64,000 bases of DNA from JAAXHH01 sp965248395 (lineage in GTDB: Bacteria; JAAXHH01): contig OZ252103.1 in assembly GCA_965248395.1 (NCBI GenBank), positions 3,286,001-3,350,000 of the forward strand, given 5' to 3'. Under the pieces are notes generated by a model, which worked only from the letters and a program-made list of their open reading frames with translations, ran no database searches and had not been told where the DNA came from. A program made the position numbers and the translations under genes. Positions 9,237 to 18,805 of this stretch are shown piece by piece. Within the stretch, counting starts at the first letter, position 1, and every line of letters begins with the position of its first letter.

Positions 9237-10687
9237 TCTATTCGTGCATGATCCATATGATACCGGACTGGAGTTCGATACCAAATGTTGCCTTCCCTGA
9301 TTACTGGCGACGGGTTTTCTACGCTCAGTATTTTCAGTGCTTTGTCAATTATCCCGTACCTTATATTCAAATACTGCTGAAGCTGAATGACCGACAATCC
9401 GTCGTGACTTGACATCGTTTCTAGAATGGCATTTACGTTCTCCTCATCGGGAAATGCGCTATTACGAAAGTACTCGTGGATATCTTGATCTTCCCTACCT
9501 GCCAACAACACACCATACGCATGGTCGATCGCTCGTCCTGCGCGTCCTACTTGTTGGTAGTATGCCACCACGGAACCGGGGGCTTGGTAATGAATGACGA
9601 ATCCGACGTCAGGCTTGTCATAGCCCATGCCTAATGCGGTTGTCGCAACAAGCACTTTGATTTCATTCCGATACAGAAGGTCTTCAAGATGTTGCCGGTA
9701 TTGGTTGCTGGTTTCGAATGCTTCATGTTGAACATTGCTATAGTATGCTCCGGCTCGGATGCCATGCAGTTTCAACCAAAATGCAACCTGCTCGGCATCC
9801 CGAGTCGTCAGTACATATACAATGCCGGTACCAGGTAAATCTGGAATATGTTCCACCAACCAAGCTAGTCGAGTGGCCTGATCGGGAAACCGTAGCGTTT
9901 GCAGGTAAAGGCTTTCTCGAACAAGAGGACCACGCTGTATCTCGATATCGCCGATGAGTGCCTTTACGTCTGCTATGACCCTGTTGTTGGCTGTCGCTGT
10001 CGTACCCAGAACCGGTGTATTGAAAGGTATTTGGCGTAGCACGTTTAGAAGACGTTGGTAATCCGGACGAAAGTCGTGACCCCAGTCAGATATACAGTGC
10101 ACTTCATCTACAACAAACAGGCCAACTCGGTCGGCAATTGGTGTCAATACCTCCTCGACAAAAATCTCGTTTGAGAGCCGTTCGGGTGAGATCAGTATGG
10201 TGTCGACGCGATTGGCAAGTAGATCATGTCGGATTACTGGCCAACTATCTTGGTTAGTCGAGTTAATCGTCTCGGCGCGTATGCCAAGACGGTCGGCTGC
10301 TTCGATCTGGTTGCGCATTAGAGCAAGAAGGGGGGATACGATAATAGTAACGCCGCTGCCCCGATCACGCAGAATCCGCGTACTGATAAAGTAGACAGAA
10401 CTTTTACCCCAGCCCGTACGTTGTACCACCATCAATTTGCGTCGATGATTCACCAACGCGTCGATTGCTTCCCACTGACCATCTCGAAAGCGTGAGGTGG
10501 GATCGCCCACTGCACGTCTCAATAATTCCTCAGCTTGTTGTTTTTCCAAGGTACCCTTTCTGGAATAGCCTATCCTGAGCGCCCGCGCAGTCCTTGGAAA
10601 CGATTATCGATTCCGTCGCTTCGGACATTACGGAAATGTTCGATATACAGGATTGCAACGAATACGACTTTCGATAAAACTTCGACA

Positions 10688-11602
10688 TCAACCCGATTCC
10701 CTCGCCAAAGCCCACGCACGCAGCGGGACATCGTCCTGATTTTCCGTGAGCCAGTACCGCGACGAAGGATGAAAGTCCGGTTCGGGTCCCATCGGGTCAC
10801 CTTTCGGGGACAGGGCACCCAACAACTGACGACGGACCGGCGAACTTCGTTTGATGAGATCGGGATCCTGCTCGACGAATTCGGTCGGACGAAGCCAGCG
10901 GTAGTGGTATCCCACGTGCATGATCTTCCGCGTCTTTCGTGACAGGTTGGGGCCGACGCAGTGCCACACTGCAGTACGCCACAACACGGCTGATCCGATG
11001 GGCAACTTGAGCTCGACCGCACCCGCCGGATCGACCCCATTTCCCTGCACCTGCAATTCGTTGGGCCTGCGCCAGTGACTACCCGGAACCATCCACAGAT
11101 TGCCGCAATTGGATTCGGTCATGTCGTAGAGCACGTAGAATACCTTGATCTCCATGAACGGAAGACGTCCATCGAGGGAAGGGGCCATAAACAGCGTATC
11201 ACTCGCCAGGTCGGGATGCCACCCGACATTGTTGTATCCCGCCTTGCCGTCTTCGCCCTTGCCGACGCCCGCAACACGCGCCTTCAGGTCCTCGGGATAC
11301 GGAGGCCGATAGTCCAGGTGCGTGGTGCGGACCTGGATGTTCCATCCGATCGCGTCCACCACCAGGGGCAACATGCGCGGGTGATCGATGAGATTGAGAA
11401 AGGCCTCGTGATGCGACAGGGCATTGCGCACGGAAAAAGGATCATCGGGTCCCAGTCCCTTTGCCGCCCGAATCCGGTCCCCCACCTCGTCGATTGCCTG
11501 CAGTAGCCGGTCGAACTCGGTTTGGTTGAGGAATTCGTCGAGGACGATAAAGCCCTTCTCGTCGAAGTCTTTCTCCTGCTGTGTCGTCATCGCAAGGGCC
11601 AT
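10688..11602 (-). CDS. Phytanoyl-CoA dioxygenase family protein
   Basis: This is a 304-residue non-haem Fe(II)/2-oxoglutarate oxygenase of the PhyH family. The iron-binding triad is visible: H-x-D in VGWHPDLASD, and a distal His in TAVWHCVGPN followed by SRKTRK, whose Arg would hold 2-oxoglutarate. The substrate is unknown. The start at 11602 has a strong AGGAGGG five bases upstream. It lies 81 bp downstream of a solute-binding-protein gene on the same strand, possibly as a catabolic pair. It contrasts with the defence-like genes on either side and may mark older chromosomal sequence inside the island. Confidence 0.88.
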   Translation of the reverse strand: MALAMTTQQEKDFDEKGFIVLDEFLNQTEFDRLLQAIDEVGDRIRAAKGLGPDDPFSVRNALSHHEAFLNLIDHPRMLPLVVDAIGWNIQVRTTHLDYRPPYPEDLKARVAGVGKGEDGKAGYNNVGWHPDLASDTLFMAPSLDGRLPFMEIKVFYVLYDMTESNCGNLWMVPGSHWRRPNELQVQGNGVDPAGAVELKLPIGSAVLWRTAVWHCVGPNLSRKTRKIMHVGYHYRWLRPTEFVEQDPDLIKRSSPVRRQLLGALSPKGDPMGPEPDFHPSSRYWLTENQDDVPLRAWALARESG

Positions 11603-11683
11603 TCATCCCTCCTCACCTGGACCTGCGCATTGCGTTGATGCCGGCAACCCACACCCCGCAATCACGTACCGAGGCGCTCACTT

Positions 11684-12790
11684 TCACCTGGCCAGCCACG
11701 TGCTGAAGCGCTCGTTCATCTCTTCGCCGTTGTCGCTCCACCATTCCCAGTCGTTGTGCAGGGCCCAGACCGCGTTCTCCGGGGTCGTGGGCATGTGCGG
11801 TTTCATGTCCACGCCGGTCTCGGCGTGGGTTGAGATCAGGGGCATGGCGGATCGGCGCGTCGGACTGTAAGAGATGTACCTGGCGACGCCGGCCATGGAT
11901 TGTGCAGTCGTACTGAAATCGAGAAACCTGAGCGCGGCTTCGAGGTTGCGCGTGCCTTCGACGATGCCGAAACCGCTCGTATCCAGAACCTGGCCGTCCC
12001 AGACGATCTCGAACGGCTGGTCCTCCAGCACCTGGGCATTGAAGATGCGCCCATTGTAGGCCGTAGTCATCACCACTTCGCCGTCGGCCAGTATCTGTGG
12101 CGGCTGGGCGCCGGTCTCCCACCAGACAATGTGTTCCTTGATGGTGTCCAGCTTGTGGAAGGCGCGGCGAACACCTTCTTCAGAGTCGAGCGTGGCGTAC
12201 ACCTCCTTCGGCGGCACGCCGTCGGCCATGAGGGCGAACTCGAGGTTGACCAGGGGCGAACGGCGCATCCCGCGGCGGCCCGGGAACTTTTCCAGATCGA
12301 AGAAATCGTCGACGGTGGTGGGTTTTACGTCACCTATACGCTCGTCGTTGTATGCAATTACCGTCGAATAGAACAACTTGGTCACACCGCATTCCGTGAT
12401 CGTACCCTCGACGAAATCATCCACCGCGGGAGTTCCGTCCGCGCCCGGAGACAGGTCGTCGATATCGATCAGAACGAGCAGCCCCTCGTCACAGCCCCGC
12501 ACCAGATCCGGAATCTCCAGGTCAACCACATCCCAGTACACGTTTCCCACGTCCACCTGTGCGCGAATCTGCGCCAGCCCGCCGTTGTAGTCTTCGAAAT
12601 TGATATTAATGCCTGTTTCTTCCTCGAAATGCTCGTGGTAACCCTTTTCGCAGGCACGGGAGTATGAGCCGCCGAAGCTGACTACGGTGAGGGATTGGGC
12701 GGTTGCGTGGTAATAGGGAAAAGTGATCAGAGCGGCCAACGCAACAATTGAAGAAAGAACAATTGGAGTACCATGAGAACAAGTCAACAT
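11684..12790 (-). CDS. Extracellular solute-binding protein, PotD-like (orphan)
   Basis: This 368-residue periplasmic binding protein resembles the spermidine/putrescine (PotD, family 1) type. An N-terminal signal segment (SSIVALAALITFPYYHATAQ) is followed by the mature start SLTVVSFGGSY, a common opening for this family. Later motifs WDVVDLE, GVTKLFYSTVIAYN and TTAYNGR are typical of PotD-like proteins. No permease or ATPase gene is adjacent, so the transporter is incomplete in this window. The downstream dioxygenase may act on the imported compound; that is inference. Confidence 0.87.
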   Translation of the reverse strand: MLTCSHGTPIVLSSIVALAALITFPYYHATAQSLTVVSFGGSYSRACEKGYHEHFEEETGININFEDYNGGLAQIRAQVDVGNVYWDVVDLEIPDLVRGCDEGLLVLIDIDDLSPGADGTPAVDDFVEGTITECGVTKLFYSTVIAYNDERIGDVKPTTVDDFFDLEKFPGRRGMRRSPLVNLEFALMADGVPPKEVYATLDSEEGVRRAFHKLDTIKEHIVWWETGAQPPQILADGEVVMTTAYNGRIFNAQVLEDQPFEIVWDGQVLDTSGFGIVEGTRNLEAALRFLDFSTTAQSMAGVARYISYSPTRRSAMPLISTHAETGVDMKPHMPTTPENAVWALHNDWEWWSDNGEEMNERFSTWLAR

Positions 12791-13016
12791 TCCGGTTTTT
12801 CTCGGTTGTTCGATCAGGGAAAGCGGTTGTCGGACGGTGTGCGTTCTATTTCGACAATTTTACATACAATTGCCGCACTGCCAACGCTTTTATTTCGGCA
12901 TGCCAGCAGGACGTCGGAACCTTCCACGAATGGTACTTTCAGCCCGGCCATTCCAACCATTTGAATTAGTATTGTTAGGTCTAATGTGCTACTAATCAAT
13001 ACAAAATGGGCAGGAT

Positions 13017-13880
13017 TTACGGAGAGGCACTGTAGATCGCGGGCGTAAGCCGAATGTGGTCCTCCAGTGGCGGCTCCACCCGGTAGGCTCGCACGTTTTT
13101 GTGGAAATCGTATAATCTTACAACCCTGAAGATATCAGGGTTTTCCTGGGACACGCTCAACTCGTTCCTGGTAATGAAGAAAGGGGTGGTCTTCGGTCCG
13201 TTGGTAGTCTTGATTTCCAACCAGCGTTCCCGTTTGGCCTCAATGCTTTTGCCTCTACCGTGAAAGGATAGGATGTCGAATCCATAACCGTCCCCATCGT
13301 CCCGGGCGACCCAACGGACGTTGTTTGCCAGGTCTTTCCGGCCGAGTATGGACAACCTGCATCTCTCCAATTCGAATACGAACTCCTCTCCTGCTCTTCC
13401 GAGCATTCTATTGCGGGCATCTCTTTCGGCAGGTGGCTCGAACTTTCGTATGATCTTGTTTACATCCTCAGGCAATAGCACACCAGAGACTTCCCGAGCA
13501 TTTGGCACGTCTTCATAAATCCGTTCCGGATCTATACGAAATTCCGGCGATCGTTCCCTAACCATCGCGACTTCTCCCTTCAAGGTTGCGTGAAGAACAG
13601 GGTTCTTCTTTAGCCGCACTTCCACTGCCTCAAACAGTGCTCGCTGGAAGTTGCTATATGGTTTATATCCATCAATATAGGGAAGACCGAGTATCGCCAT
13701 CACCGCGCTGATGTTCATGTGCTTGCGTTCGATCGATCCTTTGGAACGCTCAAGGGTGTTCATGAGCGCAAGACGGTGTGAGGTCTTGTTGTACGACTGG
13801 CCTGACTGCTCGTATCTAAGCATGTTGAAGTAGTCTTCGACAATGGCATCGATTTCTGTATCTGACCAGTTACGGGGCAT
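13017..13880 (-). CDS. DUF3883-domain (nuclease-fold-like) protein
   Basis: This 287-residue protein starts with MPRNWSDTEIDAIVEDYFNML, a common N-terminal helical module of defence-associated HNH/DUF3883 proteins. The C-terminal half contains the DUF3883 core: RAGEEFVFELE, then YGFDILSF and WLEIKTT. This E...D...E-x-K arrangement is that of the PD-(D/E)XK nuclease fold. No catalytic test can be made here. Starting at 13934 would add 18 residues. It lies 97 bp after the IS-disrupted gene and closes a four-gene minus-strand operon that begins at 17320. A role in cutting foreign DNA is inferred from fold and context only. Confidence 0.75.
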   Translation of the reverse strand: MPRNWSDTEIDAIVEDYFNMLRYEQSGQSYNKTSHRLALMNTLERSKGSIERKHMNISAVMAILGLPYIDGYKPYSNFQRALFEAVEVRLKKNPVLHATLKGEVAMVRERSPEFRIDPERIYEDVPNAREVSGVLLPEDVNKIIRKFEPPAERDARNRMLGRAGEEFVFELERCRLSILGRKDLANNVRWVARDDGDGYGFDILSFHGRGKSIEAKRERWLEIKTTNGPKTTPFFITRNELSVSQENPDIFRVVRLYDFHKNVRAYRVEPPLEDHIRLTPAIYSASP

Positions 13881-14275
13881 GGGGCGTATGTTGTCACTTA
13901 GCCTGGTGTCAAGGGAACATAAATCAAACAACAACCGATCACGAGATTCCCGTTTTTATTGGCTTAGGGGCAACAGTTATTCAGAGGTAAGCACTTCTTT
14001 TATCTCGATTTGGATTTTTTCGTTGAGAACACTAAGGTCAAGCCGTTTCCCACAAACAGCTGAAACTAACATCCGCTTGACACGCGCTTTCGTTACTCGA
14101 CAATATTGATCAGCAGTTATTGCGGACGCAATCCTGCTGGCGATTTTACCAAGTCGATTGTAGTTGAGGCGAGGGACATCAGCGTGTGACTTGATCAGAT
14201 CCCTAAGTGGAGTACGTCCGTCAGTCTTTACCAAAGTCAGACCGTCGTTCTTTAGTTCATCTTTGTAGAGCCATA

Positions 14276-15608
14276 GAGTCTGTAACATGTTTTGTGTAAC
14301 TGGCAATAGCCTGTATCTTGCTCAAAAGGAGGAAGTGCTATGGCCAGAGAAAGAAAACCCCCAGGTAAGATCGACCGTCTTCTCGATGAACTTATGGAAG
14401 ACGGGGTGGACGCCGAGGACCTGTTCGGCGAAGACGGCCTGCTCAAGCGCATGAAGAAGCGCATGGCCGAGCGGATCCTGGAAGCCGAGCTCACCGATCA
14501 TCTCGGCTACGAGAAGCATGCCCCCGATGGCAGGAACCGCGGCAACAGTCGCAACGGCAAGACCACCAAGACGCTCAAGGACGACAAGGGCGCTCTGCCG
14601 GTAGAGATCCCCCGGGACCGCGAAGGCAGCTTCGATCCGAAGTTGATCCGCAAGTACCAGACGCGTTGGCCCGACTTCGACGACAAGATCATCTCCATGT
14701 ACGCAAGGGGCATGAGCACCCGGGATATCCAGGGCCATATCGAAGACCTCTACGGGGTGTCCATCTCGCCCGAATTGGTCTCGCGGATCACCGACGCCGT
14801 GACCGACGAGGCCCTGGCCTGGCAGTCGCGGCCCCTGGATGAGATCTACCCGATCCTGTTCCTGGATGCCCTGTTCGTCAAGATACGTGATAGCGGCAGC
14901 GTACGGAACAAGGCGGTCTACCTGGCCCTGGGCGTTAACCTGCGCGGCGACAAGGAACTCCTGGGGCTCTGGATCGAGCAGAACGAAGGGGCAAAGTTCT
15001 GGCTCCACGTACTGACCGAACTGAAGAACCGGGGCGTTGCCGATATCTTCATCGCCTGTTGCGACGGCCTCACCGGCTTCCCCCAGGCCATAGAGACGGT
15101 GTACCCCAAGGCCCAGGTGCAGCTCTGCATCGTCCACATGGTGCGTAACAGCCTGACCTACGTCTCCTGGAAGGACCGTAAGCAGGTGGCCAAGGATCTC
15201 CGGGCGATATACCAGGCCGCTACCTTGGAGCAGGCTGAGGCCGCGCTTTATCGCTTTGCCGAACACTGGGATAAGCAATATCCCACGATCAGCCGGCTAT
15301 GGCGCAGACACTGGGACCATCTGACCCCGTTCTTCGCCTTCCCACAGGAGATCAGGAAGGTCATCTACACTACGAATGCCATCGAATCCATGAACCGGGG
15401 CCTGCGCAAGATCATCAAGACCAGAGGCGCTTTCCCCACGGACGAGGCGGCCAGGAAACTGCTCTATCTGGCCCTGCTCAATCTGTCCCGAAGGTGGACC
15501 CGGCCCCTTGTCCACTGGACAGCCGCAATCAACCAGTTCATCATCATGTACGAAGACAGAGTGCCCATCACATGAAACTGTCAGTTACACAAAATCCGTG
15601 ACAGACCC
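14276..15608 (+). mobile_element. IS256-family element, copy 3
   Basis: This 1333-bp element has the same ends as copy 2. The 8-bp target duplication gagccata is at 14268-14275 and 15609-15616. It is inserted antisense in the third gene of the DUF3883 operon. Confidence 0.97.
14340..15575 (+). CDS. IS256-family transposase, copy 3
   Basis: The 411-residue transposase is identical in protein sequence to copies 2 and 4, with the same upstream AAAGGAGG ribosome binding site and an intact frame. Near-identity of the DNA with the copy at 17489 points to very recent transposition. Confidence 0.97.
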   Translation: MARERKPPGKIDRLLDELMEDGVDAEDLFGEDGLLKRMKKRMAERILEAELTDHLGYEKHAPDGRNRGNSRNGKTTKTLKDDKGALPVEIPRDREGSFDPKLIRKYQTRWPDFDDKIISMYARGMSTRDIQGHIEDLYGVSISPELVSRITDAVTDEALAWQSRPLDEIYPILFLDALFVKIRDSGSVRNKAVYLALGVNLRGDKELLGLWIEQNEGAKFWLHVLTELKNRGVADIFIACCDGLTGFPQAIETVYPKAQVQLCIVHMVRNSLTYVSWKDRKQVAKDLRAIYQAATLEQAEAALYRFAEHWDKQYPTISRLWRRHWDHLTPFFAFPQEIRKVIYTTNAIESMNRGLRKIIKTRGAFPTDEAARKLLYLALLNLSRRWTRPLVHWTAAINQFIIMYEDRVPIT

Positions 15609-15831
15609 GAGCCATACGATTTCAACCTTTTCGATTTTGTTACGACCCGCAGCTATTGCCAAAACTATATCCTCCAGTTCCCCTTTTGTTCCTGAAAAGG
15701 ATTGCCAAAATGACAGTTTGTTATCCTGAGTTTTAAGGTCTCCAGTCACAGCATCTGCTGGCATATCCCCCACCTGTTCGTCCGGTTTTGGCTCCCACTT
15801 AGAGCGTGTGATCATCCTAACTACAAACATC

Positions 15832-16560
15832 CTAATCCCCAAGGTCTTCAATTACATCCTGAACATAGCTGCGCAACCAAGGCAATGGTTCGCAATGTCC
15901 AGTTAGCACCTCTCGTATTTCTTCACCACCCCAACCCTCCGCCGCTTGGATGGCTGCGTCTCTGATCTCTGCATCTTCCATCGCTAGTGCGTTTTGCATA
16001 AGGTCAACGCGCCAAGATACAGTCCCTGGGTTCTTTAGGCGACCTAGGCAACGTAGTACAGATGCTGCGTTGTTTGGATTGGTGACGTCCAGTGAGAACG
16101 ATTTCAGCCAGTCAAAGACTTTTTCTTCTTCATGGAATCTAATTGCGTCTACAATGATCTTCTCGGCTGGATGGTCCATACCATCTTCTATCGGGTTAAC
16201 TTCAAACGACGAACGTAACATGTAAAGTAGTCGGTCCCTATCGCCGGGCACATTTGCATCCGCGAACTCTACTACTTGCCTAAAAACAGACGAATCCAAT
16301 AGTACTGGGAATCGATCTAAAACTTTCGACGCTAGAGCCCAATCTTCCGCCCACCTGACGAAATACAGTTGGTGGGTGAGCTTTATTAAATCCTGTTGTA
16401 GTAAAGCGGCGTCCGAAGATGTCGCTAGCGTCTCGTTACCTTCAGCAAGCAATCGAAATTCTTCGTGAATGTCCGTCGATTGATCAATAACCCCTACAAC
16501 ACTATCCCGGAACAAATAGGGTTCTATCGGATCCGTATAACCTCTAGCTTCAATCTGCAT
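15832..16560 (-). CDS. Unknown helical repeat-like protein in DUF3883 operon
   Basis: This 242-residue protein has no signal peptide or membrane span. The second half is made of alpha-helical stretches resembling HEAT/Armadillo-type units (LRCLGRLKNPGTVSWRVD, then AAIQAAEGWGGEEIREVL, then WLRSYVQDVIEDLGD), suggesting a scaffold or binding role. The match is by eye only. It overlaps the upstream TIGR04255 gene by 11 bp and the downstream disrupted gene by 20 bp, which indicates translational coupling. No enzymatic motif was found. Confidence 0.6.
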   Translation of the reverse strand: MQIEARGYTDPIEPYLFRDSVVGVIDQSTDIHEEFRLLAEGNETLATSSDAALLQQDLIKLTHQLYFVRWAEDWALASKVLDRFPVLLDSSVFRQVVEFADANVPGDRDRLLYMLRSSFEVNPIEDGMDHPAEKIIVDAIRFHEEEKVFDWLKSFSLDVTNPNNAASVLRCLGRLKNPGTVSWRVDLMQNALAMEDAEIRDAAIQAAEGWGGEEIREVLTGHCEPLPWLRSYVQDVIEDLGD

Positions 16561-17320
16561 CGAATAGCTCCCGTGCTTTGTCGGTTATTACAGCTTCGAA
16601 TGCTGCACGTTCACGCTCTCGTAGCTTTTCGGCAACCGCCATTACCTCATCTAAATCTGTTATGTCCGGAATTTCCCAGATTACGTCGAGATCGAGAAGA
16701 AAGCCCACGTGGTTCGGTGGGCTATCAATCGCCCCTTGGGATAGGACAAGACGTACTCCTTCTTCATATTCGTATTCAACACGGCTCATAAAGTTGCGTA
16801 AGTTCTCCGGCAGTCCTGCCACAACAGGTAATGCACATAGAAGGTAGTCTTCAACCCGCACTGCTTCTTCTGGAATCGTAATCTTGTTTATATATCGCAT
16901 ACCAACTCTAAATACACCTTGAGGGCCCACGACTTCCCAATAGGCATTCAGGGCCTGTTTGATGCGTGGCTTAAACTCTTCCCAGCCGCTTCGGCCACCA
17001 TGATCGGGATCATGGTAAGGTCGAAGTATATGGATACTTAGAACATCCTTTCCAATGGCAACCATCCTATTGCCGTTTTCTGTACGTAGTTGTACTTTCG
17101 CCAGCCCCTCTCCGTAACTAATGTTTGGTAGTCGACCTTCTTGAGCTTTCAATTCGAAACTGACAACCTTCTGCTCTTGTGATTTGCCACTGTATTCTGT
17201 GCCTAATTGTAACTGGAGCTTACCTGGGACTGTGAGGTCCCATTCCTGACTAGGCCGAAACCGAAACTCACACAGCGCTTCTTCAATGGGTGGGGATTTA
17301 TAAATTCGGCGTTCACTCAT
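16550..17320 (-). CDS. TIGR04255-family protein
   Basis: This 256-residue protein has an N-terminus (PPIEEALCEFRF...W) that matches the sporadically distributed TIGR04255 family, whose members are typically about 250-280 residues. A conserved central segment around GVFRVGMRYINKI, and the C-terminal LREREREAAFE-like helix ending ITDKARELF, also fit. Biochemical function is unknown. It is the first gene of a four-gene minus-strand operon. The family's patchy distribution and its position beside a nuclease-fold gene are consistent with an accessory conflict system, which is an inference. Confidence 0.8.
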   Translation of the reverse strand: MSERRIYKSPPIEEALCEFRFRPSQEWDLTVPGKLQLQLGTEYSGKSQEQKVVSFELKAQEGRLPNISYGEGLAKVQLRTENGNRMVAIGKDVLSIHILRPYHDPDHGGRSGWEEFKPRIKQALNAYWEVVGPQGVFRVGMRYINKITIPEEAVRVEDYLLCALPVVAGLPENLRNFMSRVEYEYEEGVRLVLSQGAIDSPPNHVGFLLDLDVIWEIPDITDLDEVMAVAEKLRERERAAFEAVITDKARELFDAD

Positions 17321-17424
17321 GGGCTAATCCTCCGGACTACTTCTATAGCATACTCAGCGCAAGGGGTTGTAGTTCCTGGTTTTCGTAACAGCTAAGAAAT
17401 CAAGAAACTGTAATCTAGACTGTG

Positions 17425-18757
17425 GAGTCTGTAACATGTTTTGTGTAACTGGCAATAGCCTGTATCTTGCTCAAAAGGAGGAAGTGCTATGGCCAGAGAA
17501 AGAAAACCCCCAGGTAAGATCGACCGTCTTCTCGATGAACTTATGGAAGACGGGGTGGACGCCGAGGACCTGTTCGGCGAAGACGGCCTGCTCAAGCGCA
17601 TGAAGAAGCGCATGGCCGAGCGGATCCTGGAAGCCGAGCTCACCGATCATCTCGGCTACGAGAAGCATGCCCCCGATGGCAGGAACCGCGGCAACAGTCG
17701 CAACGGCAAGACCACCAAGACGCTCAAGGACGACAAGGGCGCTCTGCCGGTAGAGATCCCCCGGGACCGCGAAGGCAGCTTCGATCCGAAGTTGATCCGC
17801 AAGTACCAGACGCGTTGGCCCGACTTCGACGACAAGATCATCTCCATGTACGCAAGGGGCATGAGCACCCGGGATATCCAGGGCCATATCGAAGACCTCT
17901 ACGGGGTGTCCATCTCGCCCGAATTGGTCTCGCGGATCACCGACGCCGTGACCGACGAGGCCCTGGCCTGGCAGTCGCGGCCCCTGGATGAGATCTACCC
18001 GATCCTGTTCCTGGATGCCCTGTTCGTCAAGATACGTGATAGCGGCAGCGTACGGAACAAGGCGGTCTACCTGGCCCTGGGCGTTAACCTGCGCGGCGAC
18101 AAGGAACTCCTGGGGCTCTGGATCGAGCAGAACGAAGGGGCAAAGTTCTGGCTCCACGTACTGACCGAACTGAAGAACCGGGGCGTTGCCGATATCTTCA
18201 TCGCCTGTTGCGACGGCCTCACCGGCTTCCCCCAGGCCATAGAGACGGTGTACCCCAAGGCCCAGGTGCAGCTCTGCATCGTCCACATGGTGCGTAACAG
18301 CCTGACCTACGTCTCCTGGAAGGACCGTAAGCAGGTGGCCAAGGATCTCCGGGCGATATACCAGGCCGCTACCTTGGAGCAGGCTGAGGCCGCGCTTTAT
18401 CGCTTTGCCGAACACTGGGATAAGCAATATCCCACGATCAGCCGGCTATGGCGCAGACACTGGGACCATCTGACCCCGTTCTTCGCCTTCCCACAGGAGA
18501 TCAGGAAGGTCATCTACACTACGAATGCCATCGAATCCATGAACCGGGGCCTGCGCAAGATCATCAAGACCAGAGGCGCTTTCCCCACGGACGAGGCGGC
18601 CAGGAAACTGCTCTATCTGGCCCTGCTCAATCTGTCCCGAAGGTGGACCCGGCCCCTTGTCCACTGGACAGCCGCAATCAACCAGTTCATCATCATGTAC
18701 GAAGACAGAGTGCCCATCACATGAAACTGTCAGTTACACAAAATCCGTGACAGACCC
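17425..18757 (+). mobile_element. IS256-family element, copy 4
   Basis: This 1333-bp element has the same ends as copies 2 and 3. The 8-bp target duplication agactgtg is at 17417-17424 and 18758-18765. It lies between the TIGR04255 gene start and the hsdR stop and breaks no visible gene, though it may separate the DUF3883 operon from its promoter. Confidence 0.97.
17489..18724 (+). CDS. IS256-family transposase, copy 4
   Basis: The 411-residue transposase is identical in protein sequence to copies 2 and 3, with the same AAAGGAGG site before the ATG and an intact frame. Together the three copies can supply transposase for movement of each other and of the defective copy 1. Confidence 0.97.
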   Translation: MARERKPPGKIDRLLDELMEDGVDAEDLFGEDGLLKRMKKRMAERILEAELTDHLGYEKHAPDGRNRGNSRNGKTTKTLKDDKGALPVEIPRDREGSFDPKLIRKYQTRWPDFDDKIISMYARGMSTRDIQGHIEDLYGVSISPELVSRITDAVTDEALAWQSRPLDEIYPILFLDALFVKIRDSGSVRNKAVYLALGVNLRGDKELLGLWIEQNEGAKFWLHVLTELKNRGVADIFIACCDGLTGFPQAIETVYPKAQVQLCIVHMVRNSLTYVSWKDRKQVAKDLRAIYQAATLEQAEAALYRFAEHWDKQYPTISRLWRRHWDHLTPFFAFPQEIRKVIYTTNAIESMNRGLRKIIKTRGAFPTDEAARKLLYLALLNLSRRWTRPLVHWTAAINQFIIMYEDRVPIT

Positions 18758-18805
18758 AGACTGTGAAACGATTGTGCACTGAAACATACATCCATATGCC
18801 TCTAT

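Larger units (their letters stand above)
7112..10549 (-). pseudogene. RecQ-family helicase fused to a phosphoribosyltransferase-like domain, split by IS256
   Basis: The 5' part (10549 to 9237) encodes a superfamily 2 helicase core with Walker A RTGWGKSS, DEVHC box and motif VI QQVGRAGRA. The 3' part (7903 to 7112) carries a cysteine cluster (CGRCAVC), typical of a RecQ zinc-binding region, and ends in a PRPP-binding-like motif VLLVDDVIDSG, as in ComF-type phosphoribosyltransferases. Removing IS256 copy 2 and one 8-bp duplication joins ARIE to RLTQQ in frame and gives 698 residues. The start is TTG at 10549 after GAAAGGG. It forms a two-gene operon with the dprA-like gene. The insertion would leave a helicase without its zinc and PRTase parts. 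Confidence 0.88.
13977..15851 (-). pseudogene. Unknown protein gene, split by IS256 copy 3
   Basis: The 5' part (15851 to 15609) and the 3' part (14267 to 13977) join in frame when the IS and one copy of the 8-bp duplication are removed, giving 177 residues with the junction VEIVWL-YKDELK. The first part reads WQSFSGTKGELEDIVLAIAA; the second part is basic and helical (RLGKIASRIASAI, ARVKRMLVSAVCGK). No family is recognised. It overlaps the end of the preceding gene by about 20 bp and so belongs to the operon of the TIGR04255 and DUF3883 proteins. As it stands, only truncated products are possible. Confidence 0.7.
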
